From: Bifidobacterium pseudocatenulatum DSM 20438 = JCM 1200 = LMG 10505
GTDB lineage: Bacteria; Actinomycetota; Actinomycetes; Actinomycetales; Bifidobacteriaceae
Assembly: GCF_001025215.1 (NCBI RefSeq)
Contig: NZ_AP012330.1
Location: forward strand, 682,001-746,000
Length of the DNA: 64,000 bases
Reading direction: 5' to 3'
Shown here: in pieces, positions 35,473 to 45,637 of the stretch
Layout of the letters: each line of letters begins with the position of its first letter
How positions within the stretch are numbered: the first letter of the stretch is position 1
Made by a program: the position numbers and the translations under genes
Notes under the pieces: model-generated
Database searches by the model: none
The model's input: the letters and a program-made list of their open reading frames with translations, nothing else
Told to the model about the DNA's origin: nothing

Positions 35473-36498
35473 CTACAGCAATGCGATCAGCTGCTCCACC
35501 TGCTCATCGGTGGTGGCCCAGCTGGTGCAGATGCGCATCACCGTGTGCGTGTCGTCGGCCTTTTCCATGAAGCCGAGGCGCACATTGCGCTGCAAACGCT
35601 CGGATGTCGCGTTGTCGAGCGTGATGAAGATCTGATTGGTCGGCGCGTCGAAGGTGAGCGTATAGCCACGTTCCACCAGCACTTCGCGAATACGGTCGGC
35701 CGCATCGTTGGCGTGGCGGGCGATCCTGCAATACAGATCGTCGGTGAACAGCGTGTCGAACTGCACGCCCAGCAGCCATCCCTTGGCGAGCAGCGCGCCA
35801 TGTTGCTTGACGAGCGTCACGAAGTTTTTCGGCATATTGCCGTGCGTGAACACCACGGCCTCACCGAACATGGCTCCGACCTTGGTGCCGCCGATATAGA
35901 ATACGTCCGCGATACGCGCGATGTCTTCAAGCGTCACGTCGTTGCCGGTTGCGGTCAGCGCGTAGCCAAGTCGTGCGCCGTCGATGAACAACGGCATGTC
36001 GTACTTCGTGCAGACCTTGCGGATCGCCTCAAGTTCGGCGAGCGTGTAGAGCGTGCCGTATTCGGTGGCCTGCGAAATGTAGACGCATCCGGGGAACACC
36101 ATGTGCGTGTAGTTGCCGTCCGCGTAGAACGTGGCGCAGTACTCGTCGAGTTCGGTCGCATCGATTTTGCCGTCATGGTGGGGGAGCGTCAGCACCTTGT
36201 GTCCGGTGAATTCGATGGCGCCCGCCTCATGCACGTTCACATGGCCTGTGCTTGCCGCGATTACGCCGGCATACTGCGGTGTGATGGAGTCGATGATGGT
36301 CTGGTTGGTCTGCGTGCCACCTACCAGGAAGAAAATCTGTGCGTCAGGGCAGGCGCATGCTTCGCGGATTTTGGCTTTCGCGCTTTCGCAGATGCTGTCG
36401 TTGCCGTAACCCGGATATTGGTTTTGTGCGATTTCGCTGATGCGTTCGATGATTTCCGGTGTTGCCGTGCAGGAATAGTCGTTTTCAAAAGACAGCAT
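35473..36498 (-). CDS. Low-specificity threonine aldolase / beta-eliminating lyase
   Basis: This 341-residue PLP fold-type I enzyme has S-F-E-N-D-Y-S at the start (threonine aldolase hallmark), G-G-T-Q-T-N near 60, H-E-A-G-A-I-E, H-x-D-G-A-R-L-G-like F-I-D-G-A-R-L-G-Y and the PLP lysine in Y-I-G-G-T-K-V-G-A-M at about 199-208. It cleaves L-threonine to glycine and acetaldehyde or a related beta-hydroxy amino acid. Confidence 0.92.
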   Translation of the reverse strand: MLSFENDYSCTATPEIIERISEIAQNQYPGYGNDSICESAKAKIREACACPDAQIFFLVGGTQTNQTIIDSITPQYAGVIAASTGHVNVHEAGAIEFTGHKVLTLPHHDGKIDATELDEYCATFYADGNYTHMVFPGCVYISQATEYGTLYTLAELEAIRKVCTKYDMPLFIDGARLGYALTATGNDVTLEDIARIADVFYIGGTKVGAMFGEAVVFTHGNMPKNFVTLVKQHGALLAKGWLLGVQFDTLFTDDLYCRIARHANDAADRIREVLVERGYTLTFDAPTNQIFITLDNATSERLQRNVRLGFMEKADDTHTVMRICTSWATTDEQVEQLIALL

Positions 36499-36571
36499 GA
36501 TGCGCTCCTTGTATCTGACCTATGCTGATGACTTGCGACCGGCTGTTTGCTGTATTCAAGCCGTCCGGATA

Positions 36572-36602
36572 GCAAAAGACCTCGGAATTTCTTCCGAGGT
36601 CT
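36572..36602 (-). terminator. Terminator of tRNA-His
   Basis: On the minus strand GACCTCGGAA and TTCCGAGGTC surround loop GAAA, followed by TTTT. Confidence 0.85.
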
Positions 36603-36609
36603 CTACCGG

Positions 36610-36682
36610 GGTGGCTAACGCGGCTCGAACGCGCGACCTTCTGAACCACAATCAGATGCTCTACCAACTGAGCTATAGCCAC
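36610..36682 (-). tRNA. tRNA-His (anticodon GUG)
   Basis: All arms are visible on the minus strand: acceptor GTGGCTA/TAGCCAC, D-arm GCTC-AGTTGGTA-GAGC, anticodon stem TCTGA/TCAGA with loop TTGTGGT (anticodon GTG) and T-arm GCGCGTTCGAGCCGCG-like. A genomically encoded extra G at 36683 (the -1 position) opposite C73 is the tRNA-His identity hallmark. CCA is not encoded. Confidence 0.95.
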
Positions 36683-36959
36683 CATGTTTTCGCTTCATGC
36701 AGAAGCGCAACAGATGAAAACTATACACGATTTTCCAGCTATGTCTACATCGGCGTGTTGCGCGTGCCTGTCGTCGGCTTGCGCTGTGGATTGTTCATTA
36801 TGTGAACGGCATATTACACAAATCCGAAACTCACGCGTACCTTGTAGTCGCTGCATGCGTAAGGGTGTGCTGTAATGGCGGTGTGGGCCGTCTCGGAGTG
36901 TTTACGGCGTATGCGGATCATCGGCCGAAAAGCTGTGAAATGTGAAGGAAGAGAGATTC

Positions 36960-38000
36960 ATGCAGAAGGTCAAAGCGTTTGGTGATTGGCTCACCAAGTG
37001 GTTCACCGCGATTGTGATTGTGTGGGCCGTGTTCAACTATTTCGTGCCGCAGGCAAGCTTGTGGGGCAAATCCTATACCGGTTATTTCCTAGGTATCGTG
37101 CTGTTCGGCATGGGTCTTACCTTGACCCTTGACGATTTCAGGCGCATTCTCACCCAGCCTCTGATGGTCATCGTCGGTACCGTGGCCCACTTCGTCATCA
37201 TGCCGTTGGTAGCTGTGCTGCTGTGCTGGATTTTCCGTCTTGATGGTGCGCTCGCCGTCGGTGTGATTCTGGTCGGCTGCTGCCCGTCCGGAACCTCGTC
37301 CAACGTGATGAGCTATCTGAGTCGTGGCGATGTGGCGCTGGACGTGTCCATCGGCATTTTGTCCACGTTGTGCGCGCCGTTCATGATTCCGCTGTTGATG
37401 CAGTGGCTGGCTTCCCAGTATGTGTCGGTCCCGGTGGAATCCCTGTTCCTCAATGCGGTCAAGGTGGTGCTGTTCCCGATCGCTCTTGGCGTGATCTGCC
37501 ATGCTATTTTCGGCGAGAAGATCGAGAAGATTACGGTCGCTCTGCCGATCGTGTCCCAGGTGGCCATCCTGCTTATCATCGGCGTGGTCGTCGCAGCCAA
37601 CGGTCCGAAGCTGTTCGTGGCTTCCTCGCTGCTTGCCATCCCGGTGGTCATTCTGCACAACCTGTGCGGATACGCGTTGGGCTTCGGTTTCTCCAAACTT
37701 ATGTACAAGGTATATCCGAAGGGCTTCCGTTATGCACAGCAGAAAGCCATCACCTTCGAGGTCGGCATGCAGGATTCCGCTTTGGGAGCGACTTTGGCGC
37801 TGACGTCGTTCGCTTCCAATCCGTTGGCCGCGGTGCCGTCCACGTTCTTCAGCGTTTGGCACAACATTTCCGGTTCCGTGCTGTCCAGCTGGTGGCGTGA
37901 GCATGATGACAGGCATCAGATCCATCCTGATTCCGACAATGGCGAGAAGGGCTCGGCTGCGAAGGCCCGCGAAGACGCTGCCGAAACAGCTAACAGCTGA
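36960..38000 (+). CDS. Bile acid:sodium symporter (BASS) family transporter
   Basis: This 346-residue protein has nine to ten transmembrane helices. Characteristic BASS features are G-I-V-L-F-G-M-G-L-T-L near 50, and G-C-C-P-S-G-T-S-S-N-V-M-S-Y near 120, the sodium-binding unwound helix, followed by a second repeat with E-V-G-M-Q-D-S-A-L-G-A-T-L. The substrate may be a bile acid, pantothenate or another organic anion. The last 30 residues are charged. ATG 36960 follows GGAAGAGAG; the upstream GTG is ignored. Confidence 0.9.
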   Translation: MQKVKAFGDWLTKWFTAIVIVWAVFNYFVPQASLWGKSYTGYFLGIVLFGMGLTLTLDDFRRILTQPLMVIVGTVAHFVIMPLVAVLLCWIFRLDGALAVGVILVGCCPSGTSSNVMSYLSRGDVALDVSIGILSTLCAPFMIPLLMQWLASQYVSVPVESLFLNAVKVVLFPIALGVICHAIFGEKIEKITVALPIVSQVAILLIIGVVVAANGPKLFVASSLLAIPVVILHNLCGYALGFGFSKLMYKVYPKGFRYAQQKAITFEVGMQDSALGATLALTSFASNPLAAVPSTFFSVWHNISGSVLSSWWREHDDRHQIHPDSDNGEKGSAAKAREDAAETANS

Positions 38001-38032
38001 CATTCGTCAGTAGATTCCGTCGTCATATTGCG

Positions 38033-38078
38033 CATTCCCTGAATCTTTCAAAACGATTCAGGGAATGTTTTGTTTTGA
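38033..38078 (+). terminator. Terminator after the BASS transporter
   Basis: CATTCCCTGAATC (38033-38045) and GATTCAGGGAATG (38054-38066) are complementary over 13 bp and are followed by TTTTGTTTT. Confidence 0.9.
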
Positions 38079-38192
38079 GTGGTGCAAACGTGTCATTGTG
38101 ATGTTTTGTTGCTTTGCGCTGATGTAGGCAAAATGATTGAAATTATTGGGATTTAAGGGTGTCTTCACCCGTGTTTTTTGTTCGTTTTGGGG

Positions 38193-38475
38193 TATACTGT
38201 AACTGAAGGCCGGAGTTGTGGATCAGTCGAGAATTCGTCAGGTCGCAACGAAGCGCCGATGGCCGTGAGGTTCATGCGCAACGCCTTTAAGATATAACTG
38301 AACAATAGCGATTCGAAACAGCGGCAATGGGGTAGTACGGCGCAGGCGCCGGGCCGCAAATGCAAAACAGACAACGAGACTGAAGAGTGCGCGTAAGGTA
38401 GCGCGTAGCAAAGAAGTGGGAACCTCCTTCCCGAGTGGATGGCCCCGGATTCGAAAGGATCCGGGGCCATTCCTT
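38193..38475 (+). ncRNA. Candidate small RNA (unknown family) upstream of rpsL
   Basis: A TATACT (38193-38198) -10-like element is followed by about 240 bases without a credible ORF. They end at a strong intrinsic terminator with arms GGCCCCGGAT (38441-38450) and ATCCGGGGCC (38459-38468) and a TTTT tail. Internal hairpins include GGGAA/TTCCC near 38420. The layout is that of an independent transcript. I see no RNase P, tmRNA or SRP motifs; a 6S- or Ms1-like RNA is possible but unproven. Confidence 0.45.
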
Positions 38476-38744
38476 TTGCGATTTGCGACACGGCATGTTG
38501 GAATGTCTTGGGAATCCGTATACTGATAATTCGTGTGTGCCAACGGCATGCCTTATGTGACAGGCGTGCGGGTTGGGATATCCCGGAACTCGATTGCATC
38601 ACGCGCAGCAATGCGACGGTGAGAGAGGGATGGGCCATCGGGCCGGTGGACTGTGGCTATCTTCACGATTCAGATGCGTGGAGTGTGGGTGCAGTGCGGC
38701 GGTCACACAAAAGCAAGAGAAACCACTGAATCGGAGAATTCAAG
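38476..38744 (+). promoter_or_regulatory. rpsL operon promoter and leader
   Basis: TATACT (38519-38524) sits about 225 bases before rpsL. A TTGGAA (38498-38503) upstream gives a short 15-base spacer, and TGTTGG a 17-base one. The long leader contains a GGCATGCC-type palindrome and other pairing and may carry ribosomal-protein feedback control. Confidence 0.4.
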
Positions 38745-39116
38745 TTGCCTACTATTGAACAGCTCGTCCGTAAGGGACGTCAGGCAAAGCCGAAGAAGTC
38801 CAAGACTTTGGCACTGAAGGGAAGCCCGCTGCGCCGCGGCGTGTGCACCCGTGTTTACACCACCACCCCGAAGAAGCCGAACTCGGCACTGCGTAAGGTC
38901 GCTCGTGTGCGCCTGAGCTCCGGTGTGGAAGTCACCGCTTACATCCCGGGCGAAGGCCACAACCTGCAGGAGCACTCCATTGTGCTCGTGCGCGGCGGCC
39001 GTGTCAAGGATCTGCCGGGTGTTCGTTACCACATCGTTCGTGGCGCCCTCGATACCCAGGGTGTGAAGGATCGCAAGCAGGGTCGTTCCCTGTACGGAGC
39101 AAAGAAGGCGAAGTAA
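38745..39116 (+). CDS. rpsL: 30S ribosomal protein S12
   Basis: S12 (123 residues) guards decoding at the A site. The start is TTG 38745 with RBS CGGAG. It has [16 protein letters not shown] and the [11 protein letters not shown] motif at about 41-51, with the streptomycin-site Lys unmutated, so it should be sensitive at this locus. It is the first gene of the str operon with rpsG, fusA and tuf. Confidence 0.98.
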   Translation: MPTIEQLVRKGRQAKPKKSKTLALKGSPLRRGVCTRVYTTTPKKPNSALRKVARVRLSSGVEVTAYIPGEGHNLQEHSIVLVRGGRVKDLPGVRYHIVRGALDTQGVKDRKQGRSLYGAKKAK

Positions 39117-39121
39117 GAGAT

Positions 39122-39592
39122 ATGTCACGTAAAGGACCTTCCAAGAAGCATCAGCTGCTGCCGGATCCGATTTACGGTTCCACTGTTGTGGCACAGCTCA
39201 TCAACAAGATTCTGCTCGACGGCAAGAAGTCGATCGCCGAAGACATCGTCTACTCCGCTCTCGATATGGTCAAGGAAAAGACTGATCAGGAGCCGGTGGC
39301 AGTGCTTAAGCGCGCTCTTGACAACATCCGTCCATCCCTCGAGGTTCGCTCCCGCCGCGTCGGTGGCGCTACCTACCAGGTTCCGGTCGAAGTGAAGCCG
39401 GCTCGTGCGAACACTCTGTCCCTGCGCTGGCTGACCGACTTCTCCCGCGCCCGTCGTGAGAAGACCATGGCTGAGCGTCTGGCCAACGAAATCCTCGATG
39501 CCTCCAATGGCCTTGGTGCTTCTGTCAAGCGTCGCGAGGATACTCATAAGATGGCAGAGGCCAACAAGGCCTTCGCTCATTACCGCTGGTAA
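39122..39592 (+). CDS. rpsG: 30S ribosomal protein S7
   Basis: S7 (156 residues) nucleates the 30S head. It starts [10 protein letters not shown] and has [16 protein letters not shown] and [14 protein letters not shown]. It follows rpsL by 5 bases. Confidence 0.98.
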   Translation: MSRKGPSKKHQLLPDPIYGSTVVAQLINKILLDGKKSIAEDIVYSALDMVKEKTDQEPVAVLKRALDNIRPSLEVRSRRVGGATYQVPVEVKPARANTLSLRWLTDFSRARREKTMAERLANEILDASNGLGASVKRREDTHKMAEANKAFAHYRW

Positions 39593-39622
39593 TTAGTCGA
39601 GAACGAGAGTTAAGGAACACTC

Positions 39623-41752
39623 ATGGCACTAGACGTGCTCAATGATCTCAACCAGATCCGTAACATCGGCATCATGGCTCACATCGATGCCGGTAAGACC
39701 ACTACCACCGAACGTATCCTGTACTACACCGGCAAGAACTACAAGATCGGCGAGACCCATGACGGTGCCTCGACGATGGATTTCATGGCTCAGGAGCAGG
39801 AACGCGGCATCACCATCCAGTCCGCTGCAACCACTTGCTTCTGGAACCGTCAGACCCATGACGAGAAGCAGAAGTTCCAGATCAACATCATCGATACCCC
39901 AGGCCACGTGGACTTCACGGCCGAGGTGGAGCGCTCCCTGCGCGTGCTCGATGGTGCCGTTGCCGTGTTCGACGGCAAGGAAGGTGTGGAGCCGCAGTCC
40001 GAGACCGTGTGGCGTCAGGCTGACAAGTACGGCGTTCCGCGTATCTGCTTCATCAACAAGATGGATAAGCTCGGCGCTGACTTCTACTACTCCGTCGACA
40101 CCATCAAAACCAAGCTGGGCGCGACCCCGCTTGTCGTACAGCTGCCGATCGGCGCTGAGAACGACTTCGCTGGCGTTGTCGATCTGATTCGTATGAAGGC
40201 TTACGTCTGGAACGACGTTTCCGGCGACATGGGCGCTCACTACGACACTACCGACATCCCGGCCGATCTGCAGGACAAGGCCGAGCAGTATCGTGCAGAG
40301 TTGCTCGACCAGGTCGCAGAATCCGACGAAGAGCTGCTTGAGAAGTATCTCGAGTCCGGCGAACTGACTGAGGACGAGATCCGTAGCGGCATCCGTAAGC
40401 TCACCATTAACCGTGAAGCCTACCCGGTGCTCTGCGGCTCCGCCTTCAAGGACAAGGGTGTTCAGCCGATGCTGGACGCCGTCGTCGACTACCTGCCGAG
40501 CCCGGAGGACGTTCCGTCCATCGTCGGTTTCGATCCTAAGGACGAATCCATCGAGATCGATCGCAAGCCGACCACCGATGATCCGTTCTCTGCCCTGGTC
40601 TTCAAGATCTCTACCCACCCGTTCTATGGCAAGCTCGTGTTCGTGCGCGTCTACTCCGGCGCCGTCACCCCGGGCGACACCGTGCTTGACTCCACCAAGG
40701 GCAAGAAGGAACGCGTCGGCAAGATCTTCCAGATGCACGCCGACAAGGAGAACCCGGTCGATGCCGCCGAAGCCGGCAACATCTACACCTTCGTGGGCCT
40801 GAAGAACATCACCACCGGTGACACCCTGTGCGACGAAAAGGCGCCTATCTCCCTCGAATCCATGACCTTCCCGGATCCGGTGATCGAGGTGGCCGTGGAG
40901 CCGAAGACCAAGGCCGATCAGGAGAAGATGAGCATCGCTCTGGCGAAGCTGTCCGACGAAGATCCGACCTTCCAGGTGAAGACCGACGAAGAGTCCGGCC
41001 AGACCCTGATCTCCGGCATGGGCGAGCTGCAGCTCGACATCATCGTCGACCGTATGCGTCGTGAATTCAAGGTGGAGTGCAACGTGGGTAACCCGCAGGT
41101 TGCATACCGTGAGACGATCCGCAAGGCCGTCATGAACCAGGAATACACGCACAAGAAGCAGACCGGTGGTTCCGGCCAGTTCGCAAAGGTCTTGATGAAC
41201 TTCGAGCCGCTCAACACCGAAGAGGGCGAGACCTACGAGTTCGTCAACGAGGTCACCGGTGGCCACATCACCAAGGAATTCATTCCTTCCATCGATGCTG
41301 GTGTGCAGGAAGCCATGGAATCCGGCGTGCTCGCCGGCTTCCCGGTGGTTGGCGTCAAGGCTACCGTCACTGACGGCCAGGTCCACGACGTCGATTCCTC
41401 CGAAATGGCCTTCAAGATCGCAGGTTCCATGTGCTTCAAGGAAGCTGCTCCGAAGGCCAAGCCGGTCATCCTCGAGCCGATCATGGCCGTGGAAGTGCGT
41501 ACTCCGGAAGAGTACATGGGCGACGTGATGGGCGATATCAACGCCCGTCGTGGTTCCATCCAGTCCATGACCGACTCCACCGGTGTCAAGGTCATCGACG
41601 CCAAGGTTCCGCTGTCCGAAATGTTCGGCTACATCGGCGACCTTCGCTCCAAGACCCAGGGCCGCGCAATGTTCACCATGCAGATGGACTCCTACGCTGA
41701 GGTTCCGAAGAACGTCTCCGAGGAGATCATCAAGGCCCAGCGCGGCGAGTGA
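39623..41752 (+). CDS. fusA: Elongation factor G
   Basis: EF-G (709 residues) catalyses translocation. The G domain has G1 [10 protein letters not shown] at about 20-29, G2/G3 R-G-I-T-I-Q-S-A and D-T-P-G-H-V-D, and N-K-M-D. Domains II-V follow without breaks. It lies 30 bases after rpsG. Confidence 0.98.
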   Translation: MALDVLNDLNQIRNIGIMAHIDAGKTTTTERILYYTGKNYKIGETHDGASTMDFMAQEQERGITIQSAATTCFWNRQTHDEKQKFQINIIDTPGHVDFTAEVERSLRVLDGAVAVFDGKEGVEPQSETVWRQADKYGVPRICFINKMDKLGADFYYSVDTIKTKLGATPLVVQLPIGAENDFAGVVDLIRMKAYVWNDVSGDMGAHYDTTDIPADLQDKAEQYRAELLDQVAESDEELLEKYLESGELTEDEIRSGIRKLTINREAYPVLCGSAFKDKGVQPMLDAVVDYLPSPEDVPSIVGFDPKDESIEIDRKPTTDDPFSALVFKISTHPFYGKLVFVRVYSGAVTPGDTVLDSTKGKKERVGKIFQMHADKENPVDAAEAGNIYTFVGLKNITTGDTLCDEKAPISLESMTFPDPVIEVAVEPKTKADQEKMSIALAKLSDEDPTFQVKTDEESGQTLISGMGELQLDIIVDRMRREFKVECNVGNPQVAYRETIRKAVMNQEYTHKKQTGGSGQFAKVLMNFEPLNTEEGETYEFVNEVTGGHITKEFIPSIDAGVQEAMESGVLAGFPVVGVKATVTDGQVHDVDSSEMAFKIAGSMCFKEAAPKAKPVILEPIMAVEVRTPEEYMGDVMGDINARRGSIQSMTDSTGVKVIDAKVPLSEMFGYIGDLRSKTQGRAMFTMQMDSYAEVPKNVSEEIIKAQRGE

Positions 41753-41782
41753 CACGCGCTGCCGCTTAAGTGGAAACTGTCT

Positions 41783-41816
41783 CCAGTCAGCGCTAGTATT
41801 TTGTAGCGCTGACTGG
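41783..41816 (+). other. Perfect 13-bp hairpin between fusA and tuf
   Basis: CCAGTCAGCGCTA (41783-41795), loop GTATTTTG, TAGCGCTGACTGG (41804-41816). No U-tract follows, so it is an RNA processing site, partial attenuator or mRNA stabiliser separating fusA and tuf levels. A TAAAAT -10-like element lies downstream. Confidence 0.6.
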
Positions 41817-41921
41817 GTTCGGGCTCCAAAGTGGCACAAACCCGTCAAACCCAGTAAAATGTAGCGAGTGCCTTGAAGTGAGTTCAAGGCTTACTACGAG
41901 ACGTCCAGGAGGACAAAACAC

Positions 41922-43121
<1,200 letters not shown>

Positions 43122-43158
43122 TTTCTGCTTGATATCAAGGCACGCTTGAACTAGCGTT

Positions 43159-43210
43159 TTTTAGGAAAACCTCCCGAGGCATGTTCGCCGAGGGAGGTTT
43201 TCCTATATAT
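43159..43210 (+). terminator. Terminator of the str operon
   Basis: AGGAAAACCTCCC (43163-43175) pairs with GGGAGGTTTTCCT (43192-43204). Confidence 0.85.
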
Positions 43211-43302
43211 GGAAGGCTTACCGACAAAGTATGCACACCGTGGCATAATGAGCAAGGCTCTTTTAAGCTTTCCCTGTTAGACGAAGAAATAGGTGAGTTA
43301 AT

Positions 43303-43866
43303 TTGGCACAGACTACCAATGACATCAAGAACGGTTCCGTCCTGAACCTCGATGGCCAGCTGTGGGCCGTCATCAAGTTCCAGCACGTCAAGCCGGGCAA
43401 GGGCCCCGCTTTCGTGCGCACCACCATCAAGAACGTCCTCTCGGGCAAGATCGTTGACAAGACCTTCAATGCCGGCATGAAGATGGAATTCGAAACCGTC
43501 GACAACCGCAACCTCCAGTACTCCTACGAGGACGGCGACAACTTCGTGTTCATGGATATGACCACCTACGATCAGATCTACATTCCGAAGACTCTCGTCG
43601 GCGATCAGGCCAAGTTCCTGCTGGAAGGAACCGACTGCGTCGTGTCCTTCCACGACGGCACCCCGCTGTCCGTCGAACTGCCGGCTTCCGTGATCCTGAC
43701 CGTTACCCATACCGAACCGGGTCTGCAGGGCAACCGTTCCAACGCCGGTACCAAGCCGGCCACCGTTGAGACCGGTGCCGAGATTCAGGTTCCGCTGTTC
43801 ATCGGCGAAGGTGAGAAGGTCAAGGTGAACACCACCGACGGCTCCTACCTCGGCCGCGAGAACTGA
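43303..43866 (+). CDS. efp: Elongation factor P
   Basis: EF-P (187 residues) relieves stalling at polyproline stretches. It starts TTG 43303 after RBS AGGTGA. The three beta-barrels include [12 protein letters not shown] at about 28-39 with the tip-loop Lys, and a final [10 protein letters not shown]. It leads a run with nusB and, further on, carA. Confidence 0.97.
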   Translation: MAQTTNDIKNGSVLNLDGQLWAVIKFQHVKPGKGPAFVRTTIKNVLSGKIVDKTFNAGMKMEFETVDNRNLQYSYEDGDNFVFMDMTTYDQIYIPKTLVGDQAKFLLEGTDCVVSFHDGTPLSVELPASVILTVTHTEPGLQGNRSNAGTKPATVETGAEIQVPLFIGEGEKVKVNTTDGSYLGREN

Positions 43867-43888
43867 GAGTAAGGACGAAAGAAGTTTC

Positions 43889-44332
43889 ATGGCACGTTCC
43901 ACCGCTCGTAAGAGGGCTCTGAATACGTTGTATGAAGCGGATGAGAAGGGACAGGACATCCTGTCCCTTCTTGCTGAGCGCATTGAGCAGCCCGGCGCCC
44001 AGACTCCGCTGCCTGAATACGCCATCGAAATCGTTCGTGGCGTTGCGGAACATATCGCAGCCATCGATTCCACGCTTGACGAGCATTCCACCGGTTGGAA
44101 GGTCAAGCGTATGGGCGTTGTCGATCGCAATATTCTGCGTATCGCCGCATGGGAGATCATGTTCAATGATGATGTTCCCAATATGGTGGCCATCGACGAG
44201 GCGCTTGGCCTTGCCAAGACGTTGTGTGATGACGAATCACCGGCATTCATCCACGGTCTGCTCAGCGCGGTAAGCGCTGATGCGGATGCCGCTCAAGTGG
44301 ATGAGCAACCGACCGAACCTTCAGCTGAATAA
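43889..44332 (+). CDS. nusB: Transcription antitermination factor NusB
   Basis: NusB (147 residues) binds boxA with S10 in rRNA antitermination. It starts A-R-S-T-A-R-K-R-A-L-N-T-L-Y-E-A-D-E-K-G and has W-K-V-K-R-M-G-V-V-D-R-N-I-L-R-I-A-A-W-E-I. The C-terminal 20 residues are acidic and unlike other NusB. A perfect 13-bp palindrome lies inside codons 19-28 (43944-43971). Confidence 0.95.
   Translation: MARSTARKRALNTLYEADEKGQDILSLLAERIEQPGAQTPLPEYAIEIVRGVAEHIAAIDSTLDEHSTGWKVKRMGVVDRNILRIAAWEIMFNDDVPNMVAIDEALGLAKTLCDDESPAFIHGLLSAVSADADAAQVDEQPTEPSAE
43944..43971 (+). repeat. 28-base palindrome inside nusB
   Basis: AGAAGGGACAGGA (43944-43956) and TCCTGTCCCTTCT (43959-43971) are perfect inverted repeats around a 2-base centre, in-frame in codons 19-28 of nusB. 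Confidence 0.9.
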
Positions 44333-44351
44333 AGCTGAAAGTTAAGCGATT

Positions 44352-44379
44352 CGGCCGGGTCGCGAGTCCTAACCGGCCG
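44352..44379 (+). other. Hairpin upstream of carA
   Basis: CGGCCGG (44352-44358) and CCGGCCG (44373-44379) form a 7-bp GC stem in the nusB-carA gap. There is no U-tract, so it may be a processing or regulatory hairpin. Confidence 0.4.
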
Positions 44380-44419
44380 CTATCCTTGGTACGAATACCT
44401 TGACTATAAGGGGGTTTTG

Positions 44420-45637
44420 GTGAACCAGTATGATTCCGAAGCCGTGATGTTTGACCCTCAAGATGCCGTTCTCGTTCTCGAAGACGGGCAGGTGTATGTG
44501 GGTGAACCTTACGGCGCGATCGGCACGACCAGCGGGGAGATCGTTTTCGCAACCGGTATGACCGGATATCAGGAAACGCTTACGGACCCCAGCTACGATC
44601 GTCAGATCGTGGTGCAGACGTTCCCACACATTGGGGACACGGGAATCAATGGGGAGGATCCAGAATCCTCACGAATCTGGGTTGCCGGTTATGTTGTGCG
44701 CGATCCCAGCCCGAATGTGAGCAATTGGCGTGCCACCGGCAGCCTCGATGACGATTTGGAATCCAATCACATCGTTGGCATCAGCCGAATCGACACTCGC
44801 AAGCTTGTACGCCACCTGCGTTCCGCAGGCGTGATGCGTGCAGGTATTTTCTCCGGTGATGCTCTGCTTGACGCCAATGGCAAGCTGCGTACCATCGAGT
44901 CCATGCTTGACGAGGTCAAGTCCACTCCGCAGATGAAGGGGATGAGCCTCTACGACGAAGTCAGCACCAAAGAAGCCTATACCATCGAGCCGTGTGGTGA
45001 ATTCGAAGGCAAGGAACCGCTGTTCACCGTCGCCGCGGTCGATCTCGGCATCAAGGCCATGACTCCGCATCGTATGGCCGAGCGTGGCTGCCGTGTACAT
45101 GTGGTGCCATCCACCATCACGTTCGATGAGCTTGAAGCCCTCAATCCTGACGGTGTCTTCTTCTCCAACGGTCCGGGAGATCCGGAACAGGCTGATCCTG
45201 AAGTGAACCTGCTTCGCCAGGTACTTGACGCAGGTCATCCGTTCTTCGGCATCTGCTTCGGTAACCAGCTGCTCGGCCGTGCGCTCGGCTTCGGCACATA
45301 TAAGCTGAAGTTCGGTCACCGCGGCATCAATCAGCCGGTCAAAGACATGACCACCGGCAAAATCGAAATCACCGCGCACAACCACGGCTTTGCTGTTGAC
45401 GCGCCGATCGGCGAAACCGTTGACGCGCCGTTTGAAAACGGCAAGTACGGCAAGGTGTTCGTCAGCCACATCGATCTGAATGACAACGTGGTTGAAGGCC
45501 TGCAGTGCGTTGATATTCCGGCATTCTCCGTGCAATACCATCCGGAGGCCGCAGCCGGCCCGCACGATGCCGCATACCTGTTCGATCGTTTCGTGGATCT
45601 CATGCGTTCCGCCAAGGAGGGAACCCACAATGCCTAA
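44420..45637 (+). CDS. carA: Carbamoyl-phosphate synthase small subunit
   Basis: CarA (405 residues) is the glutaminase subunit. It has the N-terminal small-subunit domain ([12 protein letters not shown]) and the class I amidotransferase with [12 protein letters not shown] containing the Cys nucleophile, H-N-H-G-F and [10 protein letters not shown]. Start GTG 44420 is preferred over TTG 44417. It overlaps carB by 8 bases. Confidence 0.96.
   Translation: MNQYDSEAVMFDPQDAVLVLEDGQVYVGEPYGAIGTTSGEIVFATGMTGYQETLTDPSYDRQIVVQTFPHIGDTGINGEDPESSRIWVAGYVVRDPSPNVSNWRATGSLDDDLESNHIVGISRIDTRKLVRHLRSAGVMRAGIFSGDALLDANGKLRTIESMLDEVKSTPQMKGMSLYDEVSTKEAYTIEPCGEFEGKEPLFTVAAVDLGIKAMTPHRMAERGCRVHVVPSTITFDELEALNPDGVFFSNGPGDPEQADPEVNLLRQVLDAGHPFFGICFGNQLLGRALGFGTYKLKFGHRGINQPVKDMTTGKIEITAHNHGFAVDAPIGETVDAPFENGKYGKVFVSHIDLNDNVVEGLQCVDIPAFSVQYHPEAAAGPHDAAYLFDRFVDLMRSAKEGTHNA

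Noticed and set aside
39629..41887. Long open frame (752 codons) on the minus strand over fusA
   Set aside because: Antisense of EF-G, His/Leu/Val-rich with no recognisable domain.
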